Below are positions 12,766 through 20,786 of a stretch of DNA of 40,841 nt, in pieces. Origin of the DNA: Clostridia bacterium (GTDB lineage Bacteria > Bacillota > Clostridia > Oscillospirales > RGIG5299); NCBI GenBank assembly GCA_017504945.1, contig JAFVQJ010000015.1:1-40841 (forward strand), written 5' to 3'. The notes beneath the pieces are model-generated. The model did not search any database and was not told where the DNA came from. It was given only the letters and a program-made list of their open reading frames with translations. The stretch's first letter is position 1. Each line of letters starts with the position of its first letter. The position numbers were made by a program, and so were the translations under genes.

Positions 12766-13071
12766 ATGGCAGTTTTACATCTTACGAAGGACGATTTTGA
12801 AAAGGTAATAACCGAAAATGAAACCGTTTTGGTCGATTTCTGGGCATCGTGGTGCGGCCCCTGCAGAATGCTCGGCCCGATAATTGACGAGATAGCAAAC
12901 GAGCGACCCGATATAACGGTCGCGAAAGTAAACGTCGACGAAGAGGAGGAGCTTGCCGCGCAGTTTGAGGTAATGAGCATTCCCACCGTAATTATCTTCA
13001 AAAACGGCGAGATAGCTCAAAAAAGCATAGGCGCAAAGCCCAAGCTTGCCTTGCTCTCACTTTTGGACTGA
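12766..13071 (+). CDS. trxA: Thioredoxin
   Basis: 101 residues with the classical active site W-C-G-P-C (Cys30/Cys33), preceded by V-D-F-W-A-S and followed by the cis-proline loop S-I-P-T. It reduces protein disulfides in the cytoplasm using thioredoxin reductase. Start supported by AAAGGAG seven bases upstream. It lies 29 bases after the FolT-like gene; an imperfect CTTAAGAAT/ATTCTTAAG inverted repeat and a TATAAT word lie in that gap, so partial uncoupling is possible. A strong terminator follows. Confidence 0.95.
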   Translation: MAVLHLTKDDFEKVITENETVLVDFWASWCGPCRMLGPIIDEIANERPDITVAKVNVDEEEELAAQFEVMSIPTVIIFKNGEIAQKSIGAKPKLALLSLLD

Positions 13072-13086
13072 CGTTTCAGAACAATA

Positions 13087-13127
13087 AAAAAACGGCGTAT
13101 CCTTTTCGGATACGCCGTAATTTTTTT
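13087..13127. terminator. Bidirectional intrinsic terminator
   Basis: ACGGCGTATCC (13092-13102) pairs with GGATACGCCGT (13108-13118), A-run left, seven T right. It serves converging trxA (plus) and the rpsF-ssb-rpsR operon (minus). Confidence 0.92.
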
Positions 13128-13129
13128 AA

Positions 13130-13384
13130 TTAGTCTGCAGAGTAGGGCAAAAGTGCAATGTATCTTGCTCTTTTGATAGCGGTAGTGATCTTTCTCTGGT
13201 GCATAGCGCAGGTGCCGGTCATTCTTCTGGGAAGAATCTTTGCGCGCTCGGAAACGTATCTTCTGAGCTTTGCGGCATCCTTGTAATCTATAACGAGATT
13301 TTTATCTGCACAGAAAGCGCAAACCTTCTTCTTCTTTTTGTTTTTAAAGGAAGGTCTCTCTGCTGCGTTGTTCATTTCTGCCAT
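13130..13384 (-). CDS. rpsR: 30S ribosomal protein S18
   Basis: 84 residues. The S18 core is clear: K-K-V-C-A-F-C, then [26 protein letters not shown], ending in [13 protein letters not shown]. It binds S6 on the platform of the small subunit. The C-x-x-C pair together with C-A-M-H later suggests the zinc-binding form of S18 (inference). Last gene of the operon rpsF-ssb-rpsR, which is conserved in most bacteria. Confidence 0.96.
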   Translation of the reverse strand: MAEMNNAAERPSFKNKKKKKVCAFCADKNLVIDYKDAAKLRRYVSERAKILPRRMTGTCAMHQRKITTAIKRARYIALLPYSAD

Positions 13385-13407
13385 TGTAGTTTCATTCCTT
13401 TCGTAAA

Positions 13408-13851
13408 TTAGAAGGGAAGCTTATCATCGTCGTCGATAAGCTCCTGAAAATCAACAGCGGGAGCCGCTGCTTCTTTTCTCTCTGCCGGAGTGTTCATAAA
13501 TTCGGAGCCGTTGCTTTCGGCTGAATCTCTTTTAGACTCGGCGAAATATACCTCGTCGGCAATAATTTCCCAGTTTACGCGGTTCTGGTTGTTGCTGTCG
13601 GTCCAGCTTCTTGACTGGAGCTGACCCACAACGAAGATGCCGCTGCCCTTTTTGAAATATTTGCAAACGAATTCTGCTGTGTTTCTCCAAGCGACGACGT
13701 TGATGAAATCGGCAACGCTCTGCTCGCCGGATCTTGCTCTGCGGTTAACGGCAACCGAGAAAGAGGTTACCGAAAGACCTGACGTGGTGGTCTTGAGTTC
13801 AGGGTCACGAGTGATTCTGCCCGATATCATTGCTTTGTTGAAATTAAGCAT
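13408..13851 (-). CDS. ssb: Single-stranded DNA-binding protein
   Basis: 147 residues from the ATG at 13851, preceded by GTGAGG. OB-fold region: [16 protein letters not shown] near the start, [15 protein letters not shown] and [13 protein letters not shown] flexible, acidic linker leads to the C-terminal tip D-D-D-D-K-L-P-F, the docking peptide for RecO, PriA and other repair proteins. Lies between rpsF and rpsR as usual. An in-frame GTG further up overlaps the ribosome site and is less likely. Confidence 0.96.
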   Translation of the reverse strand: MLNFNKAMISGRITRDPELKTTTSGLSVTSFSVAVNRRARSGEQSVADFINVVAWRNTAEFVCKYFKKGSGIFVVGQLQSRSWTDSNNQNRVNWEIIADEVYFAESKRDSAESNGSEFMNTPAERKEAAAPAVDFQELIDDDDKLPF

Positions 13852-13872
13852 TTTAAAAGACCTCACTTAAAA

Positions 13873-14169
13873 TTATTCTTCGGGGTTGATGATCATAGAA
13901 CGGAGAATGCCGTCGGTGATGCCGAAAATACGGTCAAGCTCGGCGGGGAATTCAGGCTCGCTCTTGAAGCAAACGAAAACGTAGTAGCCTTCGGTCTTTT
14001 TATTGATCTCGTAGGCAAGCTTTCTTTTGCCCCATTCTTCGGTCTTCTCAACGGTGCCGTTTGCTGCGATAAGATCGGCAAACTTCTTAACGGTATCGGC
14101 AATAGCCTCCTCGGTAAGAGCGGCGTCGATGATGTAGACAAGCTCGTAAGAACGGATAACTTTTTCCAT
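13873..14169 (-). CDS. rpsF: 30S ribosomal protein S6
   Basis: 98 residues with the S6 ferredoxin-like fold: Y-E-L-V-Y-I-I-D at the start, W-G-K-R-K-L-A-Y-E-I-N-K-K-T-E-G-Y-Y in the middle and D-G-I-L-R-S-M-I at the end. It pairs with S18. AAAGGAGG lies upstream of the ATG. The leader (about 14170-14222) can fold into a CCCT..CTCT/AGAG..AGGG hairpin, which might be the S6:S18 autoregulatory element known in many bacteria, although I did not find the full published motif. Confidence 0.96.
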   Translation of the reverse strand: MEKVIRSYELVYIIDAALTEEAIADTVKKFADLIAANGTVEKTEEWGKRKLAYEINKKTEGYYVFVCFKSEPEFPAELDRIFGITDGILRSMIINPEE

Positions 14170-14228
14170 GTTTTATTTACCTCCTTTTGGACTTTGGCCC
14201 TCAATCTCTGAGAGCAAGGGTACGAAAT

Positions 14229-14257
14229 ATTATACATTACCTTTTTAAAAAAGTCAA
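14229..14257 (-). promoter_or_regulatory. Sigma-A-type promoter of the rpsF-ssb-rpsR operon
   Basis: On the minus strand TTGACT (14257-14252), 17-base spacer, consensus TATAAT (14234-14229), 60 bases before the rpsF start. Confidence 0.85.
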
Positions 14258-14280
14258 GGTTTTTAAACGATTTTTTGCAA

Positions 14281-14943
14281 TTATTTGCGTTTTTTGGCTA
14301 AAATCAGCGAGGTAATGCTGAAAATTATAAAGACAAGCGACAGAACGATTACCGAAATGCCGATAAAAACGCCGCAATCTATAAAAAATTGCTGCGGCAA
14401 AATGGCAAGAATTCCGTCACGTGTTATGTCAAACAGCCAGTTTGACTTGCCGTAAAAGAGAATTTGGTGAAAAAATTTGTAAGCCTCCCACTGATCTATC
14501 GCAAGATATATTCCGAAAAAGGCTATTGGGAAAATCGCGATCAGAGAGCCGAAAAACAGGGGAGAAATGACCTTTTTCTTTACGGCGCGCCGCTTGAATT
14601 TATAGATCGCATATCCCACCATAAAGAGAGATGTTGCGCCCAAAACGGCGTAATCGAGAAGAAAGAGGAATTTGCAATCCATAAAATGCGCCTTGGCGTC
14701 CTCACTGCAGGAGAAAACGCCCGTTTTAAACGGCGCGTTTGAGGTAAGTGAATCGAGAAGCTCGTCGTATGCGGTAATAACAGTTTCTCTGCTTTCGCCG
14801 CTTGCCTCGATAATGCCGTAGTGATCTATCCTTCCGTAGTAAAATTCACGGAAGGTAATGGGAAGGCTTATTGAAAGACTTAAAATGAAAAGTGCGGAAA
14901 CGACTACTGTAAGAAAGTAACCCAAAGCCTTTAAAAGCTTCAT
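14281..14943 (-). CDS. TIGR01906/DUF1461 integral membrane protein
   Basis: 220 residues with four or five membrane segments: about 9-30, 93-113, 126-148 and 188-215, and a long extracytoplasmic loop between the first two. The features S-I-S-L-P-I-T-F-R-E-F-Y-Y after the first segment and H-F-M-D-C-K-F-L-F before the second, plus the late H-Q-I-L-F-Y-G-K-S-N-W-L-F, are typical of the TIGR01906 (DUF1461) family in Bacillota. Function unknown. GAGGAG sits before the ATG, and the gene starts 12 bases after rsmI, so it is the last gene of that operon. Confidence 0.8.
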   Translation of the reverse strand: MKLLKALGYFLTVVVSALFILSLSISLPITFREFYYGRIDHYGIIEASGESRETVITAYDELLDSLTSNAPFKTGVFSCSEDAKAHFMDCKFLFLLDYAVLGATSLFMVGYAIYKFKRRAVKKKVISPLFFGSLIAIFPIAFFGIYLAIDQWEAYKFFHQILFYGKSNWLFDITRDGILAILPQQFFIDCGVFIGISVIVLSLVFIIFSITSLILAKKRK

Positions 14944-14955
14944 AGCTTTCTCCTC

Positions 14956-15786
14956 TTATTCTTTATTTGCAAAGCGGTTATAAAGATCGTTTTTGCGAAG
15001 CCCCGTTTTTTTGGAGGCTTCCTTTACCGCGTCGGTGCGGGAAAGACCGCGCGCAAGCGCATCGTTATATATCTGCTCGGCGGTGTCGTAATCGGGAATT
15101 ATCTCCTCCTCGGGCTTGCCGCCGACTATTACGACGAATTCGCCCAAGGGGTCTTTTTGCTCGTATTTTTCGATAGCGGCAAATAGGGTAGTGGTAATTA
15201 TCTCCTCGTAATATTTTGAAAGCTCGCGCGCAAGCACGACCTTTCTGTCGCCGAAATATTCAGCCATATCCTTAAGAGTTTTCAAAAGACGGTGGGGCGC
15301 CTCGTAAAATACCATGGTGCGCTTTTCGTCAACAAGAGAGGAAAGATGCTCCTTCCTCGAATTGTGTGCGGTTGACAAAAAGCCCTCGAAGGTAAATCTG
15401 CCGGTGGGCATGCCCGATGCCGAGAGTGCGGTTATAACGGCGGAGGGACCCGAAACGGGGGTAACTCTTATGCCATTTTCGTGACATATCCTCACAAGCT
15501 CCTCGCCGGGATCGGATATGGCGGGCGTGCCCGCATCGCTTACCAAGGCAACGCTCTCTCCGTTTTGCATTCTCTCAATAAGCTTGCCCGAGCGCTCGAC
15601 TATGTTGTGAGCGTGGTAACTTATCATCTCTTTTTTTATTCCGAGATGATTAAGCAGCTTGCCGGTATTTCTCGTGTCCTCCGCGGCGATGAGGGAAACT
15701 CCCGAGAGAACCTCGACGGCGCGCGGAGAAAGATCGTTTAAATTTCCTATAGGCGTCGCAACGACGTAAAGACCGCTGTAATCCAT
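14956..15786 (-). CDS. rsmI: 16S rRNA (cytidine(1402)-2'-O)-methyltransferase
   Basis: 276 residues. Tetrapyrrole-methylase fold with the RsmI signatures V-A-T-P-I-G-N-L-N-D-L-S-P-R-A at the N-terminus, A-E-D-T-R-N-T, V-S-D-A-G-T-P-A-I-S-D-P-G for SAM binding and F-Y-E-A-P-H-R. It methylates the 2'-O of C1402 in the decoding centre. It follows the TrmN6-like methyltransferase gene by one base, the usual pairing in Bacillota (yabB-yraL type). Confidence 0.95.
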   Translation of the reverse strand: MDYSGLYVVATPIGNLNDLSPRAVEVLSGVSLIAAEDTRNTGKLLNHLGIKKEMISYHAHNIVERSGKLIERMQNGESVALVSDAGTPAISDPGEELVRICHENGIRVTPVSGPSAVITALSASGMPTGRFTFEGFLSTAHNSRKEHLSSLVDEKRTMVFYEAPHRLLKTLKDMAEYFGDRKVVLARELSKYYEEIITTTLFAAIEKYEQKDPLGEFVVIVGGKPEEEIIPDYDTAEQIYNDALARGLSRTDAVKEASKKTGLRKNDLYNRFANKE

Positions 15787-15787
15787 T

Positions 15788-16441
15788 TTATAACTCCTTG
15801 GTAATTATGTCGGGCTCGGTAATAACGCCCTGCCTTGCACCCTTTTTTGCCTCGATAAGCACGGCGTGCGGACTGCTTTTGCTGTCCTTTTTAATAAATC
15901 TTATCCTTTTTATTGAAAGACCTGCATCGGAGGAGATTTCGGAAAACTCGAAAAGACGCTGCGCGGGACATACGGCAAATAAAAGTCCGCCGTATTTTAT
16001 TACTTTTGCCGCTGCAGTGATAAAGCTTTTGAAATCGCCGTGCCGCGCGGCAGCCATTTCCTTTGTTGCGGGCATTTTGCCGCTGCCGTCCTCGTAATAA
16101 GGGGGATTGGTAACGGCGATATCAAAGGCGTCGTTTAACTCGGCGGGAAGCTTGGAAACATCGCAAAGCATAGCGCTGTAACGCTCAGAAAGCCCGTTTA
16201 ACGCGATATTTTTGTTAATCAAGGTGTAAGCTGCCTCGGAATTATCAACGAGCAGACAGCTTTTAACACGCTTTGAAAGCGCAAGCCCCAAAACGCCGGT
16301 GCCCGCGCCGAGATCTATTGCCCTCATGCTTTTTCCCGCTCTCACGAAATCGGCAAGGAAAAAGGAATCGGTACCTATTTTAAAAACATCGGGGGAGGAA
16401 AAGACTTTTTCTCCCGACGGCAAAAATTCACATTTGTCCAT
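15788..16441 (-). CDS. tRNA1(Val) (adenine(37)-N6)-methyltransferase-like protein
   Basis: 217 residues. SAM-binding motif D-L-G-A-G-T-G-V-L-G (about 45-54) and the catalytic N-P-P-Y-Y (about 110-114) of N6-adenine methyltransferases. The opening F-K-I-G-T-D-S-F-F-L-A-D-F is characteristic of the TrmN6/YfiC/YabB group. Predicted to modify A37 of a tRNA. First gene of the three-gene unit with rsmI and the DUF1461 gene. The RNA target in Bacillota has not been shown by sequence alone. Confidence 0.88.
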   Translation of the reverse strand: MDKCEFLPSGEKVFSSPDVFKIGTDSFFLADFVRAGKSMRAIDLGAGTGVLGLALSKRVKSCLLVDNSEAAYTLINKNIALNGLSERYSAMLCDVSKLPAELNDAFDIAVTNPPYYEDGSGKMPATKEMAAARHGDFKSFITAAAKVIKYGGLLFAVCPAQRLFEFSEISSDAGLSIKRIRFIKKDSKSSPHAVLIEAKKGARQGVITEPDIITKEL

Positions 16442-16456
16442 AAGCTACCTTAAACC

Positions 16457-16495
16457 GAAACACCCTGTGGAGACCACAGGGCGTTTTCGTTTTTT
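16457..16495. terminator. Intrinsic terminator hairpin
   Basis: CCCTGTGG (16463-16470) pairs with CCACAGGG (16474-16481), extended outward by CGAAAC/GTTTTCG. A run of six T follows on the plus strand; on the minus strand, where it would end the ferredoxin gene, the T-run is weaker. Confidence 0.75.
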
Positions 16496-16502
16496 AATTT
16501 AA

Positions 16503-16673
16503 TTACTCTGCCTTAGGAGCATCTACGGGGCAGGTCTCTGCGCAATTACCGCAATCAATGCAAGCGTCTGCGTTGATAACGTATTTGCCGTCGCCCTCAG
16601 AGATAGCTTCAACAGGGCACTCACTTGCGCATGCGCCGCAAGCAATGCAATCGTCACTGATAATGTATGCCAT
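16503..16673 (-). CDS. 2[4Fe-4S] ferredoxin
   Basis: 56 residues, the classical clostridial ferredoxin length. Two cluster motifs: C9-x-x-C12-x-x-C15-x-x-x-C19-P and C38-x-x-C41-x-x-C44-x-x-x-C48-P. It is a low-potential electron carrier for fermentative enzymes such as pyruvate:ferredoxin oxidoreductase and hydrogenases. GAGGAGGG lies 7-8 bases before the ATG, and a promoter follows the divergent AT-rich region. Single-gene unit. Confidence 0.95.
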   Translation of the reverse strand: MAYIISDDCIACGACASECPVEAISEGDGKYVINADACIDCGNCAETCPVDAPKAE

Positions 16674-16703
16674 TTTGATACCCTCCTCTTTTGACTTGCT
16701 TCT

Positions 16704-16731
16704 ATTATATCACAATTATTTAAAAATGCAA
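16704..16731 (-). promoter_or_regulatory. Sigma-A-type promoter for the ferredoxin gene
   Basis: On the minus strand TTGCAT (16731-16726), 16-base spacer, TATAAT (16709-16704), 30 bases before the ATG. Confidence 0.75.
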
Positions 16732-16769
16732 GAGTTATTTAAAAAACGTGAGAAAAAAGGAAAAAAATA

Positions 16770-16797
16770 AAGGCTTTACGCCGCAACGTAAAGCCTT
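16770..16797. terminator. Intrinsic terminator after the oxidoreductase gene
   Basis: AAGGCTTTACG (16770-16780) pairs with CGTAAAGCCTT (16787-16797). A-rich left flank gives a U-run on the minus strand, where it ends the oxidoreductase gene. Confidence 0.88.
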
Positions 16798-16804
16798 GTT
16801 TGTT

Positions 16805-17983
16805 TTATATTTCGGGAATTTCTATTTCGATCTCCTTGCCGAGATCAGCCGATTTCTTAATGCCCGAGAGAATTGCCTGATTGTAGATTATCTCGCTCGA
16901 GGGGACGGGAGCCGCGCCGCCGTACTTAACGGCATCGACAAAGGAGCGTATCTTGACCTCAAAGCAGTTTACGTTGCTTTCCTTCATCGGTATTTCGGTG
17001 CAGACCTGCTCGCCGCCTACCTCCGAATATATCTTGAGGGGGCCGCCGATGGTGCCGTTCCAGCAGTCAGTTGAGGGAATGCGAAGTCCGCCCTTGGTGC
17101 CGAGGATAAGCGCATCTCCGGGAGTGTCCATATTCATTGCCCAGGAAATGCGGAAGTCAACGATTATATCGCCCTCAAGCCTTACGAAGCCTGCCGCGAA
17201 GTCGTCAACGCCGAAGGCAGCCGCATATTCGGGGTGACCCTGCTGGACGTAGCTGCAGTAATTCGGATCGGTTCCGAAATAGGCGGAGGTGTAGCCGGTA
17301 ACGGTGAGAGGCTTGGGATAACCGATAGCGTTAAGAAGCATATCGAGCGAATAGCAGCCTATATCGCCGAGAGCGCCTATGCCGCCCGTTTCCTTTGCAA
17401 TAAAGGAGGTGCCAAAAGGAGTTGGAATGCCGCGTCTTCTGCCGCCGCCCGTCTGAATATAGTAGATCTTACCCAAAACGCCCGACTGGACCACGCTTTT
17501 GACCATCTGCATATTGGGGTCGAATCTCGGCTGGAAGCCGATGGAAAGAACCTTTCCGCTTCTCTTTTCGGCTTTTCTTATTTCTATTGCCTCTTCAAGA
17601 GTAACACACATAGGCTTTTCAAGCAAAACGTTAATGCCCTTGTCAAGCGCGTAGATGGCGCACTCGGCGTGGGTGGCGTTGTAGGTGCAAACGCTTACGG
17701 CGTCAAGCTTAAGACTGTCGTCGTCAAGCATTTCCTTATGGCTGCCATAGCATTTTACATTTTCAAGACCGTAGCCCTTGAAAAAGCTTTCAGCCTTGCC
17801 GGGAACGAGATCGGCTCCCGCGACTATCTCAACGTCGGGCATATTTTTGTAGATCTCAACGTGAGGACCGGCGATCCAGCCTGTGCCGATAATACCTACT
17901 CTGACCTTTTTTGAAGTGTCTATCTCTGCAGCGGCAGAGGCAACGTTAAAATCGAGTCTTGCATCGTTATTGCTTTTTGCCAT
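16805..17983 (-). CDS. Gfo/Idh/MocA-family NAD(P)-dependent oxidoreductase
   Basis: 392 residues. The N-terminal Rossmann domain has G-I-I-G-T-G-W-I-A (about 29-37) and A-G-A-D-L as the NAD(P) side, then the family motif E-K-P-M (about 121-124). The C-terminal alpha/beta domain includes G-G-I-G-A-L-G-D-I-G-C-Y-S-L-D, where Asp and the later H of the family form the active site. Members oxidise or epimerise sugars, inositols and related compounds. A 25-residue N-terminal extension precedes the Rossmann fold. AAAGGAG lies before the ATG. It lies next to a sugar-type binding lipoprotein, so both may serve carbohydrate use, though each has its own promoter. Confidence 0.9.
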   Translation of the reverse strand: MAKSNNDARLDFNVASAAAEIDTSKKVRVGIIGTGWIAGPHVEIYKNMPDVEIVAGADLVPGKAESFFKGYGLENVKCYGSHKEMLDDDSLKLDAVSVCTYNATHAECAIYALDKGINVLLEKPMCVTLEEAIEIRKAEKRSGKVLSIGFQPRFDPNMQMVKSVVQSGVLGKIYYIQTGGGRRRGIPTPFGTSFIAKETGGIGALGDIGCYSLDMLLNAIGYPKPLTVTGYTSAYFGTDPNYCSYVQQGHPEYAAAFGVDDFAAGFVRLEGDIIVDFRISWAMNMDTPGDALILGTKGGLRIPSTDCWNGTIGGPLKIYSEVGGEQVCTEIPMKESNVNCFEVKIRSFVDAVKYGGAAPVPSSEIIYNQAILSGIKKSADLGKEIEIEIPEI

Positions 17984-18014
17984 AGTTGATTCTCCTTTAA
18001 TATAGATATATATT

Positions 18015-18043
18015 ATAATAATACATTAAAACACGGTTGTCAA
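18015..18043 (-). promoter_or_regulatory. Sigma-A-type promoter for the oxidoreductase gene
   Basis: On the minus strand TTGACA (18043-18038), 17-base spacer, TATTAT (18020-18015), 31 bases before the ATG. Confidence 0.75.
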
Positions 18044-18063
18044 CAGTTTTATTTGAAAAATTT

Positions 18064-19761
18064 TTATTTCGTGTTAACTCCGTTCCACCAGGCATTAACC
18101 TCGTCGGTTATGACCTGACCGCCGCCGTCAAGCCAGTTCTTAACTGCAGCATCCCAATATTCAACGGGATTTTCACCCTTTATTATTGAAAGTGCATCCA
18201 AAATCAATGCCGTTTCGATTTCTGCTCCGTAGGTGTCCATTCCTTCGGTGGGGATTCCGCAGAAGATATTTCTTGTGAAGTTAGCATTATCATACATATC
18301 GTAAAGCTTCATCTGAACGCCGTTTTCCTTGTTCTGTTCTACCATCCAATAGGTCTTATAATTTACTGTTCCGCTGTCTACTGCTTCCCAGTAGTCGTTA
18401 AAGGTTTTGAGCTGAGCGCTGTTTAAGCCTTCACTGTCCTTTGCCCAAAGCTTTTCTAAAAATTCCTTGCTTGCTTCAATATCGGTTGCGGGATTAGTTC
18501 GAAGCGGAGCGAACTGAGATGCAGCCCATCCCTCAACCTCTTCGCCTGCGGCATTTGTATATTTGCAGTTTGTTCTGACTGCCTTATATTCTTCCTCTTC
18601 GGAGCTCATAACCTCTAAGTAGAAATTATAAAGCTTCATTGCGGTTTCGGGATATTTATTATTGTTTCCTACCGCATAATAGAAATAAGTAGAGTGCTTC
18701 GTTGCTATCTTTACATCATAACCGCTTTCGGCGGGGAATATCGGAACCGCAACGAATCTTGCATCTTTGTTTTTACGCAAGGTATTTGAAGCAAAGCTCA
18801 TTCCGAGACTGCCGAAATGCATACCCGATTTACCGTTTACTATTTCCTGTGAAGAATAATGAAGACCGCCTATAACCGCTATGTCATTTGCCTCACTGCT
18901 GTTAATAAGCCCCTCGGCATACCAGTCGTGCAATACCGTCAAAGCCTTCTTCATCGGTTCCACATTGGTAATTCCGAGGGCAACGGATCCGTCGTCCTTT
19001 TCATACCAGAACATGGGATTTACTCCGTACATATCAAAAACGGGATAATTGAGGATACCGCTATCGAGAGTAAGACCGTATGCGCCGTCTATATTGTTTT
19101 TAAACGCGCGCATTATATCTGTCATTTCCGCTATATTGGTGGGCTCAGACATACCTACGGCATCGAGCCAGTCCTTACGGATATAGAGAAATGCGTTTGT
19201 ATCGGCTCTGAAGTCCTGTACCCAGGGGAGTGTCTTTATTTGGCCGTCAAAGGTGCCGGGATAGAAAATGCTTTCGCCAGCCTGCTCCCACACCGCAAGA
19301 ACGTCCTCGGAAGGCTTTACCTTTTCGTTCGTTCCGTTAACGAATTCGGTAAGGTCTGTCAAAAGACCGTTCTGATTTGCCGTTTTAAGATTCGGAACAC
19401 CGAAATACGAGTCACCTATGCAGGTTATATCTGCGAATTTTCCGGTTGCAATGTTAGCGGCAAGCTTTTCAAAATAAATGCCTATGTCCTGTACGTCGAT
19501 GTCAAGCTTGAATTTGATACCGAATTCATCCTTTATCAAATCCATATAGGGATTTTTTGTGAGACTCCATCCCATAGCATCAAACGTTTCCAAATACTGA
19601 ACGTATGAGATGTTGTTCAAGGTGAGAGTAATATTGGGGTAATATCCGTCCTCACGAAGAGGGGGCTCTCCCGGATCCTCCGGGGTTGTGCACGCTGCAA
19701 GACCGCTTAATACGGTTACGAGCATTATTGCACAAAGGAAAAATGAGAATGCCTTTTTCAT
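18064..19761 (-). CDS. Extracellular solute-binding lipoprotein (family 1, LplA/YtcQ-like), no adjacent permease
   Basis: 565 residues from the ATG at 19761, preceded by AAGGAG. Signal peptide with M-K-K-A and lipobox L-A-A-C (Cys24), then a short P/E-rich linker. The long mature domain carries features of large oligosaccharide-binding proteins: I-R-K-D-W-L-D-A-V-G (about 195-204) and G-K-S-G-M-H-F-G (about 310). Such proteins feed MsmFG-like permeases for oligosaccharides or glycans, but no permease, ATPase or glycosidase lies next to it. The upstream promoter carries a run of eight G in its spacer. The substrate is unknown. Confidence 0.85.
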   Translation of the reverse strand: MKKAFSFFLCAIMLVTVLSGLAACTTPEDPGEPPLREDGYYPNITLTLNNISYVQYLETFDAMGWSLTKNPYMDLIKDEFGIKFKLDIDVQDIGIYFEKLAANIATGKFADITCIGDSYFGVPNLKTANQNGLLTDLTEFVNGTNEKVKPSEDVLAVWEQAGESIFYPGTFDGQIKTLPWVQDFRADTNAFLYIRKDWLDAVGMSEPTNIAEMTDIMRAFKNNIDGAYGLTLDSGILNYPVFDMYGVNPMFWYEKDDGSVALGITNVEPMKKALTVLHDWYAEGLINSSEANDIAVIGGLHYSSQEIVNGKSGMHFGSLGMSFASNTLRKNKDARFVAVPIFPAESGYDVKIATKHSTYFYYAVGNNNKYPETAMKLYNFYLEVMSSEEEEYKAVRTNCKYTNAAGEEVEGWAASQFAPLRTNPATDIEASKEFLEKLWAKDSEGLNSAQLKTFNDYWEAVDSGTVNYKTYWMVEQNKENGVQMKLYDMYDNANFTRNIFCGIPTEGMDTYGAEIETALILDALSIIKGENPVEYWDAAVKNWLDGGGQVITDEVNAWWNGVNTK

Positions 19762-19799
19762 TTGTAATCTCTCCTTTATATAATAAGTTATATATAAAT

Positions 19800-19827
19800 A
19801 TAATACCAACCCCCCCCGAAAAGTCAA
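19800..19827 (-). promoter_or_regulatory. Promoter with an eight-G tract in its spacer
   Basis: On the minus strand TTGACT (19827-19822), a 16-base spacer holding eight consecutive G (19817-19810), then TATTAT (19805-19800). The start codon is 39 bases further on. A spacer of 17 is optimal, so gain or loss of one G should change promoter strength. Confidence 0.6.
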
Positions 19828-19852
19828 GCCATTTTTAAAAATTTGCAAAAAA

Positions 19853-19877
19853 ATCCCGCTTTTTAAAAAAGCGGGAT
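19853..19877. terminator. Intrinsic terminator after degV
   Basis: ATCCCGCTTTTT pairs with AAAAAGCGGGAT (19853-19877), with A-run and T-run flanks on both sides. On the minus strand it ends degV; it insulates degV from the binding-protein promoter. Confidence 0.88.
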
Positions 19878-19893
19878 AAAAAAGTTGAAAAAA

Positions 19894-20763
19894 TCATCTT
19901 TTGGTGCCGAGAAAAAATACCGCAAGCGTTCCGGGACCCGAATGACAGCCGATGGTGGCGCCGATACAGTTTATTACTATATCCTTGGGATTGTATCTCT
20001 CTTTTATCATAGCGGCTAAAGCCTTTGCATCCTCGGGACAGTCGCCGTGGCTGATGAGTAAGGTCTGTCTTTCTATCTCAACGCCGAGATCGCCTATCTT
20101 TGAAAGGAGCTTCATAATGGAGTTTTTACGTCCGTTGGCGCGCCCCACCGATATGAGATGACCTGCATCGTCAACGTGCAAAATGGGTTTTATCTGAAGC
20201 ACCGAGCCTATTACCGCAACGGTTTTTGAAACTCTGCCGCCGCGCTGAAGATAATCGAGGTCCTCAACGGTAAACCAGTGGCATACTTTCATCTTATAGC
20301 CCTCCGCCCAGTCGCGCGCGGTTTCGATAGAGGCACCCTCTGCCTGCAGCTCGGCACAGTTTAAAACTATAAGACCCTCGCCGAGAGATGCGGCAAGAGT
20401 GTCAACGGTGTATATCTTTCTCTCGGGATAAAGTATATTAAGATTTTTCAAGGTAGTCGAAACGGAATCATAGGTGCTTGAAAGCCCCGAGGAAAAGCCG
20501 ATATACAAAATGTCCTCGCCGTCGTTAAGAACCTTCTCAAAGCGGCTTCTGAAATTTTCGCCGTTTGCCATAGAGGTTGAAAAGGCGTGCTTTTTCTCGC
20601 GCATAAGGTCGTAAAATTCCTTAATGCCGCTGCTTCCGTCGGGTGTAGGCACGTATTCGGTGCCGTTTATCGAATAGCAAAGCGGTATTACCTCAATACC
20701 GTATTTGCTTATTATCTCGTATGGCAGATCTGCCGTGCTATCGGTAAAAATTTTGTAGCTCAT
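19894..20763 (-). CDS. DegV-family fatty-acid-binding protein
   Basis: 289 residues from the ATG at 20763, with GGAGG six bases upstream. DegV signatures: T-D-S-T-A-D-L-P at the start (about 6-13), then S-T-S-M-A-N (about 64-69), S-S-G-L-S-S-T-Y and G-R-V-S-K-T-V-A-V-I-G. In this family the head-group-binding serine and the central tunnel hold one fatty acid; FakB proteins present it to the kinase FakA. A fakA gene is not in the window. The gene has its own promoter with a perfect palindrome at the start site, so it is probably regulated. Confidence 0.9.
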   Translation of the reverse strand: MSYKIFTDSTADLPYEIISKYGIEVIPLCYSINGTEYVPTPDGSSGIKEFYDLMREKKHAFSTSMANGENFRSRFEKVLNDGEDILYIGFSSGLSSTYDSVSTTLKNLNILYPERKIYTVDTLAASLGEGLIVLNCAELQAEGASIETARDWAEGYKMKVCHWFTVEDLDYLQRGGRVSKTVAVIGSVLQIKPILHVDDAGHLISVGRANGRKNSIMKLLSKIGDLGVEIERQTLLISHGDCPEDAKALAAMIKERYNPKDIVINCIGATIGCHSGPGTLAVFFLGTKR

Positions 20764-20786
20764 ATAGTCCTCCAAAAGAATTGATG

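Noticed and set aside
17234..17914. A 226-residue open frame opposite the oxidoreductase gene
   Set aside because: It is antisense to a gene with clear family motifs, has no ribosome site and reads as a shadow of biased codons.
18859..19608. A 249-residue open frame opposite the binding-lipoprotein gene
   Set aside because: Same reason: shadow of a well-supported gene, no domain or start signal.
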